Shown one piece after another: positions 41,440 through 53,192 of a stretch of DNA of 64,000 nucleotides (position 1 is its first letter; each line of letters starts with the position of its first letter). The notes below the pieces were generated by a model. That model saw only the letters and a list, made by a program, of their open reading frames with translations. It was not told where the DNA came from and ran no database searches. The DNA is taken from positions 967,232 to 1,031,231 of the forward strand of contig RDEW01000006.1 of NCBI GenBank assembly GCA_011109175.1, in the 5' to 3' direction. This DNA is from Dicyema japonicum (taxonomy: Eukaryota; Dicyemida; Rhombozoa; Dicyemidae). The translations under genes were made by a program, and so were the position numbers.

Positions 41440-43860
41440 AGTAAAGCTTGCGCCGAAACGCTGTCGAGTTGGCTGTGCCTCTCTTGTATTGGAAAGGAGG
41501 TCCCCAGGCTGGAAAAATAGCTTAGCAAACTTTACACTACCACATACTGACCACATTCTCTTGAAGATCTCGAACCTCCGGAAAGCCAGGAAGATCCCAG
41601 TAAAAATCCCTAAAAGAGTACGAATTGTTGCAGCAACGTGTCTTTCAGATGCCATTGATCACGCACTATCTTCTGACAGTTGGGAATCCTGGCTAAAACT
41701 TATATGCTTTGCACCTGTCGCACTCGGAATACCTACAAAGGAATCTGAAGATAGTAATAGAGAAACAAATTCCCGGCTCAACTTATCCGAGAAACTGAAA
41801 CGAAACATAATCAATTTTAGCAGTAATAACATACACGCAATACTTGAACAGCCACTTAATGTCAATGAGGTCGAAACCAGAGGAGCATACACCAAAGATG
41901 ATCCCAACAAACTAAAGGAGAAAGTAAACCGAAAACTTCTAAAGGGCGACCTGCGGGCAGCTCTATGGGTTATCACGTCTGATGGCACAGTATTGTCTTG
42001 TACCCCGAGGTCTTGAATACCTTAATACTGAAGCACCCAGATGCACCGACTGACTATGAAAAGTTTTTGAATCCTGAAGGAACCCCGGAGATATCATTAC
42101 AGAATCCGAAGTGCGCCGCGGAATAGCTTCCTTCGCGCTAGCAGCGGAAGAGGCTTGGAAGGGTTACGTCCTGGGCATATTAAGGACCTTACGTCCACTT
42201 ACACCTCGGAAGCTGGACGCTGTCTTGTCAAATCAATTACGGACCTAATCAGAAAAATGGTTAACGGTGACATCCCAGAATATGCCAGAGAATTGCTCTT
42301 CTCCGCAAGGCTACTTGCATTCAAAAAACCAAATGGGGGAATCCGCCCCATTCCGGTCGGAAACTATTTTAGAAGACTTGCAGCAAAAGTAGCATCGACC
42401 CTGGTGAGCCGACAACTTGGAGAAGAGTTCTTTCCTAAACAAATGGGTGTTAGTATCCAGAACGGATGTGAAGCTGCGGTTCGCAGCAAGGCGTTTCTTC
42501 ACACACAGAAATATTTCAAATGAATGCATTGGAATCAAGTTGGACATAACGAATGCCTTCAATTCTCTCAGAAGAGATAAAATTATGAAACGTGTTGGAA
42601 GAGGGCTCCAAAGCTTTTCCTTCTTGTCAATTTATTCTATGGGGAAGATACGTTGATAAATTATATTTCCTCGGATGCCCACTCAGCGAAGAAGAACTCA
42701 AGAACCATCTACTTTCCAAAAATGAAGAATTAACACGCAACTCGCAAAAAGATTGTCATGTCTCGACTCTCACACATTATTCTTTCTTATAAGAAACAAC
42801 ATCGGACTACCCAAGCTTTTATATCTACTCCGATGTTCACCCTGCTACGAACAATACGACAGTCTACTCTCGATAGACAAATCTCTCAAACAAACTGTTG
42901 AGTAATTAACGTCCGCTTCGATGAACTTAGTTGGAAGCAATGTAAGCTTCCTTCTGGATTTGGGGGTATCGGTCTAAGATTTGCGCTGGAGGTTGCGTAC
43001 CCGGCATTTCTGTCTTCTCTCTCAAACTGCAGTCATTTGACACGGCAAGGACTTCGCTGGAATGAGTCATTTGACGAAGCTTGTTGGAAATGAAACGAGT
43101 CTGACTCAAAATCCCCGAAGACACAACGAAGCAAAGTAATTGGGATAACATTGTCTGCTCCAAAATTTTGGAAGACCTTAAAAAAAAAAATCAACATCGT
43201 CTGGCTTGTTTGGTGTCAGCTTCAAGTGGAAGGAGTGGAGCATGGCTTTGACGATTGATATCAGACAAAGGCTAGGACTAGATGTTTTTCAGGAGCTCCG
43301 ATGCCGATGCGGGAAAATAGTCGATACGAAGGGATTGTACCCGCTGTATTGCAGAAGAAGCGGCGGTCGAGGACCATGTCACGCAGCTCTGAACGATGTG
43401 ATCGTCAAAGCAATGAAGGCTACAGGCTTCCCATCGCATCTTGAACCAGTGGGTCTCGATCGAGGAGATGGAAAGAGACCTGACGGGATGACCCTTTTCC
43501 TTTACACATCCGGAAGATCTTTGTTCTGGGACGCAACTTGTGTTGACACATTTCAAGCACGAATCTTTTCAAATCGGTTCAGACACCTGGAGCAGCTGCT
43601 TTTAAAACCTAAAAATCAAGAAATATTCTTGCCTCGGGACCGCTATCGATTTACTTATGTTGCGGTAGAGTCATCGGGAGCCGTTGGTCCAATGACGGCT
43701 GATTTCTTGCGCGAACTCGGAGGAATGCTTGCCAGAAAGAAAAGGGATCAACGAGAATGGTTATAGCTGAGACAAAAGATTGGAATGGCCATACTCCGAC
43801 GGAACTCGTTTGCGATTCACGCAGCCGGATTCCTCAACTAACATTTGTTTTTTTGTAAAA
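41440..43860 (+). mobile_element. Non-LTR retrotransposon with RT and C-terminal nuclease domain, degenerate
   Basis: Pieces in order: N-terminal region with a 175-codon frame (41489-42016); SGRGLEGLRPGHIKDL and ELLFSARLLAFKKPNGGIRPIPVGN (42140-42360, RT fingers); GIKLDITNAFNSLRRDKI (42530-42585, palm A with catalytic Asp). The palm B and C blocks, including any ADD box, are missing by deletion near 42640. C-terminal frame 43206-43766 has a Cys-rich knuckle (CRCGKIVDTKGLYPLYC), CHAALND, and a PD...D nuclease-like core KRPDGMTLFLYTSGRSLFWD. A second copy of this end is at 27870-28350. The GC content is above the local mean. Confidence 0.8.
43206..43766 (+). pseudogene. Nuclease-like C-terminal domain of the non-LTR element
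   Basis: 186-codon open frame; Cys-His cluster CRC..C......C then GPCHAALNDVIVKAM, the core KRPDGMTLFLY followed by LFWDATCVDTF, and AVESSGAVGPMTADFLRELG. Pro-Asp followed by Asp about 14 residues on is compatible with a PD-(D/E)xK-type endonuclease, but no biochemical support can come from the sequence alone. Start at the left is not natural. Confidence 0.6.
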
Positions 43861-43922
43861 TAATTATAAATATATAAATAATTGAAAAGTATTTAAATAA
43901 AAAATAGACAGAATTAATTAAA

Positions 43923-44345
43923 ATGATCGGCCTAATTATCCTTGTTTTACTTTTATTTGATAATTATTTTATTTCATCTAAAATTCATTTCAAATACGAA
44001 TCAAACAATCATTCCATTAAAGTCGACGAATATTATGAAATCCAATGGAATAATTTTATGGAAAAATTCGGTTATCTTTATTTTCAAATTTTACAGATAA
44101 ATCATATTCGGGTTTAGAACTCAAAGTTAGAAAGTCTATTTTCATTGAAAACTTAAGAATTATTGAAAAACACAATTTACTTTTTAATCAAGGAAAATTT
44201 ACCTATGAACTGGGAATTAATCAGTTTGCTGACATGGTTAATTCACAATATATTTTGTAGACAAGAAGAGAATTTATCAAACCAAACAAATTTGATTTAT
44301 ATAATACTCAGAATGAATACGAAGATGAATTACTTGAAGATTATA
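43923..44345 (+). pseudogene. Cathepsin L-like 5' fragment (exons 1-3), copy 3
   Basis: The frame starts with the ATG at 43923. Exon 1 to 44070, a 26-bp intron (44071-44096), exon 2, a 24-bp intron (44237-44260), and exon 3 to about 44345 are all open; removal of the introns gives leader, propeptide and NQFADM followed by TRREFIKPNKFDLYNTQNE. After EDELLEDYT the cathepsin match ends and LINE tail sequence begins, so the catalytic domain is missing. About 60 bp of 5' flank is shared with copy 1 (AT-rich, just before the ATG). Orientation is opposite to copies 1 and 2. Confidence 0.85.
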
Positions 44346-44440
44346 CAACGCCTGCAAATGGAAGTTCTCGAGATCATTTAATTAATTTAGATAATTAAAT
44401 TAACGATTGATGTTCTTGGGTATTAAATAAAAAATTTTAA
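44346..44440 (+). mobile_element. LINE 3'-end scrap replacing cathepsin exons
   Basis: Reads LQMEVLEII and stop with an AT-rich 3' end, parallel to the KAHEE..NLIEAFEIT end at 12100-12140. Confidence 0.6.
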
Positions 44441-44517
44441 CATTTAAAATTTTTAAATCCCCAGATATTTTGGATGTTTCAATCTGGAGGAAAAATACGT
44501 AAAACCATAATATTTAT

Positions 44518-44627
44518 TGTGTGGGGTCAGGGAGGAGCATTGGGCCAAGTTTAGGTCTCTGCAGAGAGTGCTGGGATCACTTGATTAGTTAGTTTGGTGT
44601 AACCGTGGTCTCTGGTGTTATTATTAT
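44518..44627 (+). mobile_element. 110-bp LINE 3' end with 17-bp target duplication
   Basis: The word AAAACCATAATATTTAT occurs at 44501-44517 and 44628-44644. Between them is the last 110 bp of a LINE: GTGGGGTCAGGGAGGAGC, the G-I-T-stop codons, CTTGATTAGTTAG, CCGTGGTCTCTGGTG and (TTA)n. A clean, strongly 5'-truncated insertion by target-primed reverse transcription. Confidence 0.9.
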
Positions 44628-44689
44628 AAAACCATAATATTTATAGTTTCACCCACGTGTGTTTCAAACTAACTAAGCGATTCCACTTC

Positions 44690-45960
44690 GCAGTCATATG
44701 CACCTCTCTCAAATCATTCTGCTCATTTCATTTTCCTTTTGAAATGCTTGAGATCAGTATCTAGTATCCCAGGTATTGTGATTCGCGGGCTTTTACATAA
44801 ACGTAATCCAAGCACTTTTCTATCGCTATATTAGCTGGGGTATCCATTTTCAATCTCAGTATATGTCCGAAGAGCCTCCATCTAAATCAGTCATCTCGAG
44901 ACTCAAAGGATTAGTGGAGCAAACAATACTAAAAGCTTTTTTTATTTTCATTGGCCAGTTCAAACCGGACATTGTCCTCAGCTGTCTTTGATTAAATGAG
45001 TCTATGCCCTGTTCCTCAGCTTTGGACATCTCCCACGTTAATGAATTATATAATAGACTGGTTTAACAAGGGTATTATATAGTCTTAGCCTGAATGATGT
45101 ACTTGATCGTATTCCATCAATCCAGTCCTTTTTAATTTTGTTCAGCTGTAACGAGGGTCTTTCTTCGAAGAATGTCCTCACTGTCTGCAAGTAATGATCC
45201 GAGCTTATTGGTCTTTCTCCATTGTTAATCAGATCTTCTTTCCATTCTTCTACTATCAACTATTTACGTTTTGCAAACATTCATGGTTAGGTACCATTTT
45301 TTGAGTTCATTGTGAGCTACTTCCGATAGGCGAATATGGACTGATCTATCTCTCGATATAAAGTCAGTAGCGTAAATGGATTCTTCTATGTTACCTTCAT
45401 AAAATTTTCGAAAATCAAGAACTTTTTCATATTCAGAGTCAGAGTCCAGAAATCTTTCCACTGTCTTCATTCTACTACTGAGAGACCTCTACGCACTATG
45501 TTGAAGGTCCTCGATAATTCGATGCCGATGATTGTAGTAGCGTTTTGGTATCTCTGATTTTCAACGTTAGCCACTTTTGGATCCATACTATATCCTTCGT
45601 TGACCTCCCTGTCCTGAATCCACTATGTCAAGATAGTCGTCCACTCGATCCTTAGGCTGTTCAGTGTAACCAATGCCAAGATTTTACATGGAGTATTGAG
45701 CGAAATTATTGGGCGTAGATTTTCCACTGGGCCAACTGGCTTGTTTGGTTTCTGGAAGGGATTAAAAGTCTAGATCCAATCGATAGGTATTCTTTTCTGG
45801 AAACATAGATTTGAGAAGTTCTATAATTTTATCAATTTTCACATAGGTTTATATTTTAGGAATTCTGGGTTAATGTTGTCTGGTCCAGGGGAACGACCAC
45901 TTTTCGATTTGTCCATTGCTCTTACTTCCTCAAAGGTAATTGATTTTTCTCGTTCAGGTT
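44690..45960 (-). mobile_element. LINE family A copy, degenerate
   Basis: Minus strand shows the family A C-terminal and RT region: frames at 45038-45259 (RPSLQLNKIKKDWIDGIRSS, LRLYNTLVKPVYY) and 45264-45470 (SDSEYEKVLDFRKFYEG, YATDFISRDRSVHI). The 45590-45960 part corresponds to fingers and palm A. It parallels 1-900 closely (same order, also antisense). Many stops. Confidence 0.7.
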
Positions 45961-45989
45961 ATCCAGTGAATCTTGTAAGCGAGTACCCG

Positions 45990-46375
45990 CTGTGTGGATG
46001 CACTGATTTCTTTCCCAGAATAAAGTCGTCGACGTAAGCAAGGAATAAGGAATCGTCGCAACCGTAGGAGGGCATGTCGCTCATGAATAGGTCGAAGAGA
46101 ATCGGAGAGAGGGGGATCCTTGCGAGACCCACTCCGGCAGATATTTAGTGACTGAAGATGTGGAATGGGAGGTTACTCTTGGTCAAATCCAATTTTTCAG
46201 GTTGTTTGGAATGTTAGAGCCATAGATCTTCCTAATGAGCAGGTTTCTCGGTATTGAGTCAAATGCCTTATGTATGTCAATGGAGCACATAATGGTCTTT
46301 TGATGTCGAGGTTTGCGTTGAGGGTTATTGCAACTGGGACAATTTTTGGCGAAGATTAATATGTTTTAACCCGTC
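45990..46375 (-). mobile_element. LINE family C palm fragment
   Basis: Minus strand: MCSIDIHKAFDSI, LLIRKIYGSNIPNNLKNWI, VSQGSPLSPILFDLFMSDMP and FLAYVDDFILG, where the YADD box is YVDD. A contiguous palm A-B-C segment without either end. Confidence 0.75.
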
Positions 46376-46379
46376 CTTA

Positions 46380-46500
46380 TCGCAAAATGTCGGAAGGAAG
46401 GCTGTATGAACACCAGGAAAAGATGCGAAGACTGCTGAAGGAGGCCGGGATCACCTGAATTTTCTCATTCTGGTATAACGGTGGTTTTTGATTAATAAAT
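46380..46500 (+). mobile_element. LINE 3' tail
   Basis: Reads LYEHQEKMRRLLKEAGIT and stop at about 46459, then a 3' end GGTATAACGGTGGTTTTTG and TTAATAAATTTAAATG. Same class of C-terminus as 59330-59560 and 52205-52290. Confidence 0.75.
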
Positions 46501-47741
46501 TTAAATGAATCTATATAGAGCTGAAGACACAGTGAGAACGGTTAAGAATTAGGTCCACAATTAGCACTACCATATTATTTCATGAACAGGAAATTGATTG
46601 GAGAAGAGAACTTGTAAGCCGACTGACTTTCTTTCCCCGGACCAGGTATAGACAAATCGGGTTTGCCATCAAATGCTGATGCAACTAAAAGGGAAAACGG
46701 CGTCAAGGTCTCATAAAAAGAAAAAGGATTTTATTACTGTGACAAACTGAGAATGAATTCGATTGAATACAAGCCGTTGAATGTTGATACTTAATAGATC
46801 GTTTTAAAAAGTTCTAACAGAAAAACAAGCTTTATGGAAGCGGGAAATTTTATTACTCTTAAACTTGAAACGGTAAAGTTAGGGAGAAAACCAAAGGTTA
46901 AGAAACCAGTTTTGAGTTTGAAGTAAGGCTGACTGGGTCAGTATGTATCTTCTGCGGTGATGACCCTTTATTACATTTTCCATGAATTACGCATCCAAGT
47001 GATGTAACATTTCCCTAATGTTTTTACAGTATTTTTGTATCGAGGCAGCAATTTAAAATTTAAATCAAGTGGATAGCCAATTGATAGCATATCTTCTGGA
47101 TCTAATAATTAAGATCTGTTTTGATCTTATAGATTTATCTTGAAAAGCGTGGCAAGAGACCATAGGATTTTTATTAGCTCGCAAACCCAAGATTAATTAA
47201 AATTCATAAAATTCACTGGATTTGGATCTTTCGTCGGGGTTGTCATAATGAAACACTGCATTTCTCTTCCTTTTTAAGGACCCCACTTACCTCACACGTG
47301 AACAACTTTGAATAGTCTTGATTTCTATAGCTCAGTCTCAATTAATATCAAGACGTACCCTGATAATACCAACAGGCCCGCCTTTAAAAAAACGGGAATT
47401 AACCAGGGTTATCCTGGTCATCTCTGATTTGTTTGATGGAAGTTCTCTTTTTGAAGAGAGCCATCAGTATAAACTTAGCATGTTCTCTCATATTTTTATC
47501 TTCTATTCCGTCTTATTAAGAACTTAATCAGGCTCATTTAATACAAAAAAATTGTATGTGCAGCAAAAAATATAAGAGTTAGTTTGCTCGTTCCAGGCTT
47601 TTCTGTTCTTCAACAAAAATATCATATCAATTAAATTATAAATGTAAATAAAATATTTTTTTTAATATTCAAAACAAGTTTTTGGCGACCTCGTTGTTGA
47701 CTGTAAATTTCGCTATTTATACAAACAGGGACATTTGTTAG
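46501..47741. other. Intergenic, upstream of SSRP1
   Basis: No gene recognised. A possible 26-bp GT-AG intron lies at 47702-47727, just before the SSRP1 start, and may interrupt its 5' UTR. Confidence 0.35.
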
Positions 47742-49822
47742 ATGAGTGAAATTTCTGAGACAATTAACGCTAAGAGGGAGTACAGAGGATGCAAGGTGAG
47801 GATAAATTCTCACATTAGATTGATGGACAACTATTACTCAACAAAGCCGACATTTCCTTTGTCCCGAGATCAAAAAAGGACTCTATAAGAATTGAAAGGT
47901 CGAAGATTTTAAAACTGGGTCACTACAAAACCACGAAAACTCTTAATGGTCTCCGAATTCTTACCCATGATGGTTCCGTGGAACGGTTCGACGATTTCAG
48001 CGAATCGGTATACTATAAATTTGCCTTATGATAGGATTTGGACAAAATCCGCAGATTTACCGCTAAAAACTACGGTTTCGAAGTCTCAGAGATTCTCCGC
48101 AGCTATTCGGGGACTAACTGTGGCCAAATCGATTTTGAAGGTTAGAAATATCCCCAACTACCAGGGAACTCTCTACTCTTCAAAGTCCAGGACAAACCGG
48201 CCTTCGAAATACCGTTGCACAACATCTCCCACACGACTCACAGTCGCTCTGAGGTGGTAACGGAATTCCATCAAAACGAAGACTGTTTGGTCTCCTTAGT
48301 GGAAATGCGGTTCCACGTGCCGAATGACCCCGAGTCTGAGGCTGCTGAGGTTACATATAACTCACATTCAGGCGATCTACAACACCATAATGGCCAAAGC
48401 CGACGTGATCAAAGCCACCAGCAGCGCTATCGTTACCTTCGCAGAGGCCTACTGTCTTACCCCCAGGGGACGGTTTGATCTGAGAATTTACAACCGCTTT
48501 CTGCAACTTCGAGGAAAAACGGTTGACTATAAGATTCCATATTCAACAATTTTACGAGGATATGTCCTCCCAAATTCAGAGAACCGAGGGATCTTCTATG
48601 TGGTTTTCATTATTGTTGACTATAGCTGAACATTGACCCCCCAATAAAGCAAGGACAGACGAGGTATCCCTTCCTGGTGTTTCAATTCGACCAAGACGAG
48701 CATACGGACGTAGAATTAGCCTTTAACGAGTACCATAGACTCTTATTTTAGTGAGATCGAGCGGAAGTGTGTCGACGGGAAGCTCAGCAGGCACATGAGT
48801 GGAGAGTTGTTCGACATCCTGAGCAGGATTATTTCCGTCCTCTCTGGTTCCAAGACAGTCCGACCAGAGACCTTTGAAAAGTCGGTTTCCTCTTATGCTT
48901 AGTTCCTCCCGTGGGAGATACATTGGCTGCTCATACAAGGCCAATAACGGTTATCTGTTCCCACTTGAGAGGGGGTTCATATTCGTTCATAAGCCTACGA
49001 TCTTCTTCCGATATGAGGATATTCTCCACGTATGCTTTGACCGCTCAGGATCAGAGGAGATGCGATCCTTTGACTTTATTATCGTGACCAAACAGGTCTC
49101 GGTCCCTTTCGTCTTTGGAGGGATGATGAAGTTACTGTTTTTAATGAGTTTAGAGTGGACTATGAGAATTTATACAATTTTGTGACAAAGAAGAACGTTT
49201 CCGTGGTTTCCGCGGAATCTAAACAAAAATCTATCGGGTTTTATGTTGTAGGGACTTTAGTGGAGTGGTTTCGGATAATGAAGTATATGAGGATTCGATT
49301 GGGGATCTCAGTTCAGGACTAGACTCTGACGATGAGGGTTAGGTTTTCTGGTGACCTAAGATGTCAATTCTCAGGAATTGGAGGCAAAAAGCAGTTCGGA
49401 AGAGTCCGATTCCATGATGTTGGAGGATAGCAGTCATTATGATGACGGCTCTATGAGGTCGCAATCACAGGGGAGGAAGTCTGTCCAGTCGTCAAAGAAG
49501 GGAAGCACTGCTCGAAAACGCAAGAAAAGAGACCCTACAATGCCTAAGAAGCCAATGTCAGCGTACATGTTCTGGTTGAATGAAAACCGTGCGAGGATTA
49601 AACGGGAAAATCCCTCTTTTTCTTCTGTAACTGAAATTGTGAAGCTCGCTGGTAAATTATGGAAGGAATTGACAAATAAGACTGTAATTTTTGTTGTTAC
49701 TTGATCAGAGGTGGGAAAATATGGCTTTTGCTGCTAAGGAGAAGTATGATGACGAGTTGAGGCGGTGGAAAGCGAATAATGGTTCTAAGGCTTCTAAAAG
49801 TTTCAGCGGATATTATGATTAG
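47742..49822 (+). CDS. SSRP1: FACT complex subunit SSRP1, 12 exons
   Basis: Histone chaperone subunit that with SPT16 loosens and rebuilds nucleosomes; nuclear. 607 aa (human 709). Exons: 47742-47795, 47819-48007, 48035-48140, 48165-48349, 48372-48602, 48626-48729, 48752-48880, 48903-49130, 49154-49237, 49261-49337, 49361-49683, 49709-49822. The eleven GT-AG introns are 23, 27, 24, 22, 23, 22, 22, 23, 23, 23 and 25 bp, and all phases agree. N-terminal PH-like domain: [42 protein letters not shown] and [13 protein letters not shown]; second PH-like domain: [22 protein letters not shown] and RSFDF. Then an acidic stretch ([22 protein letters not shown]), a basic linker ([15 protein letters not shown]) and one HMG box ([20 protein letters not shown] to DDELRRWK), split by the last intron. 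The long Ser-rich tail of vertebrate SSRP1 is absent. Start ATG gives the normal N-terminus. Confidence 0.96.
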
Positions 49823-52204
49823 TTAGACTGATTTTGTGTTTTTTGTAATTTTTCGTTAATTTCTTTTATTTATGAGGTCACATCTCACATAACTGCCAAA
49901 TTCATATTATGGAAGACCTATTGGATTGTTCATCGTTATTTCTAAGATATATTTTTACGATTAAATATTTTAATATTCACAGGTTCATATAAACAAAGTA
50001 GAAAATATGAACATTTTGAGACTTTTCAGAGAAATATAATTTATCGAATTAATAAATCTGGCTTGATTTCTTAATGGAAATCTCGGATTTGACTTGAACT
50101 ACAAGAGACCTCACTATGGTGGGAGTTTCAACGATTTATTTGAATAAGTAACACAAAAGCAAATAAAAATATCTACAACTCTCAAAAAGTATAAAAAATT
50201 GGAACCAGATTCCATGTACAGCTCGTTACGTCGAAACAGGCGAGTTTTCGGGTCCAAGACAGTCCCTTTTCCAAGATCACTTGAGCTAGTGATATCGAAA
50301 GTCAGTAATGAGCGTCGGGAAACCTAATGGTCGTTCCAAAGGATTTCTCTGGCAGTTGTCAGGGGAACAGCACTCCATCCTATCAGCTGGATTTTTGATT
50401 GTTGCTTAATAAACTGTTTTTGTTTTCAATCTTAATGATTCGCAGTGTTTATAAGCCCTTAATTAGATCAGTTAGTGGTTATCTGGTATTAAGGTTGGGA
50501 TAACAACATATTTTAACATAGCACAGGTCTTACTTTTTGGCAACCATGGATGAGGTGACAGACTCAGGCGACATTAAAAACAACATTCTAAACAAAAAAA
50601 AGCCGGACCCAAATAGGATCTTTGTATTGACAGAATTGAGCTATTTTTGAGGTTTTATTTTCATTCATTATAGATCTGAAAAAAAATTTGTTTTTATTTA
50701 TGAAACTAATATCCGGGGACAGAATTATGTCAATTCTATTTGAATAATTTCTGATCTCAAAAAAATATTTTTAATATCTTGTCGTCATTGTCTTCTGCGG
50801 CGAACTCTTCGGTTATCGTTCAGATAATTTTGCGATAGACGCTGTTGAACACATTCAGAAATTGCATTTCGGGGACGATTATGAGGAATCAGGAAGTACT
50901 GGAATCAAGATTAATTGTCAATCGAGTGCTTTCTATCACAAAAGTGAAAAAACATATACATATGTATATAACTATCTAAAAAAGTTTCCTTCCACGTCAT
51001 TAAAGCTGAGAGAAGTTTTTTTTATTGGAAAAATTACTATCTAAAGACCAAAATTTAAGCCCGAAAACGTTTTGAATTACATTATTCTGTATTTTAATAA
51101 AGAATTTGATTAGTTTTTTATATTAAAAATTTTTTTTGTAGATAAATTTATCATAAAGTCAAAAAAGGTCAAAATTTTGGAATTTTAAAGTCAATAAAGT
51201 CAATTTTTAGGTAAAAATTTACGATTTATAAAGTCAAAATAAAAATCGCCCTAATTATAAGTTATCGAGAGACATAGTATTGGCATTATACAGCAGAGGT
51301 TGAGATGAATCAGAAGTACGCCCTTTTCGCTAGGAATTGGGAGTAATGTACCGGCGAAAAGTCCCTTTATGCAAAAATACAAGCAACTGTATTCAAGAGA
51401 AAGTCTCCATTGACGCACGTCATTGGAATTCTCTCATCCAAACTAAGAGGACAATAGTAAAGAGTTTGAAAAAACATGAAGAAATTAGTTGATAATTCTT
51501 ATTCGACATTGAAAGTATAATAAACAGATTGACGACAATAATTTTGAACTATTAATTATTCTCTACTAACGTTGCATGTTTGTTCGCACTATAATTTATA
51601 AATTTAATTAATAAACTTCAAAATATCTTTTCGGTGTGAATAAAATAATGGGGATCACGTGGTATTAGATTCACTTTCAAAAAATTGAACAAAATGACAT
51701 TTTTGGGATCAAATCAAAGGTTTTAGACTAATCTCTGAGTTACCGAAAATGAATTTTGAATATCACACTTGAAGATATTGAGGTTTCTCCATCTGTCATT
51801 TAGCAAGACGAGAAGTCCACGTCTGCTAAAAGAAAAACGGCGTGGGTACAGGAACAGGATAGGAACTTTAAAGGAAAAGGAAAGATTCCAAATGACTATC
51901 ATAAAAACATAATCTCTTAATTTATTCAATTAAAGATCACAAATCGTCATTATATTAAGAGAGGTCTCTCCGGTCTCACTCAATATTCTCCGCTTCTTAG
52001 GTATGCTCACGTGAGATAAACTCAATTTTTTCATGAAAAAAACCTTTAAAAATTGGATGGATCACGGAACTAGAAAACTTGATAGCTGTGTATTGAAAGT
52101 CTTCGGTTTTCCATAGGTTTGATTTTTATTATCTAAAAGAAAATGCAGAGAGAATTAATTAATTAGGTATAAATTTAAATTAAATTTATTTAATCAGAAA
52201 AACA
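49823..52204. other. Intergenic with a hAT-like terminal relic
   Basis: No gene accepted. At about 51140-51255 the words AAAGTCAA/TTGACTTT-type repeat several times and end in CGCCCTAATTAT, like the right end of the hAT at 26051, so this is probably a relic end of the same family. A 60-codon plus-strand frame at 50862-51044 just left of it may be its decayed content. The rest is unassigned. Confidence 0.4.
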
Positions 52205-52290
52205 TCGTCATGGCCAGAACTAAAATTCAGGTGATCCCGCCCTCCCTCAGCAGTCTTCTGCGTGCTCGGACTTGAAGGAAGTGCCGTCCA
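52205..52290 (-). mobile_element. LINE 3' tail scrap
   Basis: Minus strand reads RRRLLREGGIT and stop near 52232, the common LINE C-terminus. Confidence 0.6.
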
Positions 52291-52437
52291 GGGGAATTCA
52301 AGGTTTGATTATATATTAGTCCAACATTAGGTGGTGCCATCATAAATAATGGTTAAAAATAATTTGTACTTTATAATTTGTAACAATTAAATCAAATTAT
52401 AAAAAAATAATTTAAATTAAAAAACGTGTTAGTGTTA

Positions 52438-52766
52438 ATGGTTCAATTCAATGATTCCTATGGAGGTGATAATACAATGTCATATGAGAAACGTGAAAAC
52501 TTGATGAATCAAGTCAAGGAGGAAGTGGCTATGGCTAATATGCAGACATTCCTGAAGGTAATCAGTTATAGTCATTTTATAGAATTTAACAGAAAAATGT
52601 TTTGTAAAGTGCATAACCAAACCCTCAGCTTATTTGGACAGTTCTGACAAGGTACTGCCTCATAATATTGTAGAAATGTTTGTCAAACTGTAATGACCGA
52701 TATATGGAGACATTCCAAATTGTGTCTAAGTCTTATGCTGAACGATTACTTAATTATCAACATTAA
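52438..52766 (+). CDS. TIMM13: Mitochondrial intermembrane-space chaperone Tim13, 3 exons
   Basis: Small Tim protein of the intermembrane space that, with Tim8, carries hydrophobic precursors to the inner membrane. 93 aa (family about 95). Exons: 52438-52557, 52583-52651, 52674-52766; introns 25 and 22 bp, both GT-AG and phase 0. Twin CX3C motif: CFVKC (Cys46, Cys50) and CLSNC (Cys65, Cys69), 14 residues apart, forming the two disulfides. NLMNQVKEEVAMANMQTFLK before it and DRYMETFQIVSKSYAERL after it match the helices of Tim13 rather than Tim8, 9 or 10. The first ATG (52438) is used; an alternative internal Met (residue 14) would give about 80 aa. Confidence 0.92.
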
Positions 52767-52890
52767 TTGCTATTTGAACAAAGGTTTTGAACACTTTTAA
52801 TTTTTACCATCAAAAGTGATTGTACAGTAGATTTCTGGATTACCTAGTGGTGGTGTCATACAGTAAATAGTCGTGATTTTGGCCTTTAAG

Positions 52891-53184
52891 TAGGCTTGCC
52901 ATCCGTCCCGGAATTGCCAGGGCAGTCTCGGGTTTGGAGCCTTGTCCTGGATTTTGTCTCAGATTATCATATTTATTATTATTCAGTAATATGGGATTGT
53001 GACAATCAAAAATTTATAAAATTCATTCAGTTCAAAAATATAATCGAATTTCTTAGTTAATTTTAAATAAATTTTTTGTTTTCTGTGATATTTTTTGTTT
53101 TCTGTGAAAATTTTTTGTCCCTGAAAGTCTTTTTTGATTATCAATAATGTCCCGGATTTTTATAATAATAAAATGGTAAGCCTA
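52891..53184. mobile_element. hAT-type MITE, 294 bp
   Basis: Inverted termini TAGGCTTGCCAT and ATGGTAAGCCTA (one mismatch), with GTCCCGGA just inside both ends. Flanks CCTTTAAG (52883-52890) and TCTTTAAG (53185-53192) form an 8-bp target duplication with one mismatch. No coding capacity. Lies 125 bp after Tim13. Confidence 0.8.
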
Positions 53185-53192
53185 TCTTTAAG

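Noticed and set aside
41655-43860. A host gene with mini-introns at 41.5-43.8 kb
   Set aside because: The RT fingers/palm blocks and nuclease-like C-terminus show a retrotransposon; the breaks are frameshifts and a deletion, not GT-AG introns.
45038-45470. Short minus-strand frames as host exons
   Set aside because: Their order and peptide pattern follow LINE A, parallel to 1-900.
47946-48260. 104-codon plus-strand frame at the start of the SSRP1 region
   Set aside because: It is in the wrong frame of exons 2-4; the mini-intron model gives SSRP1 with family motifs.
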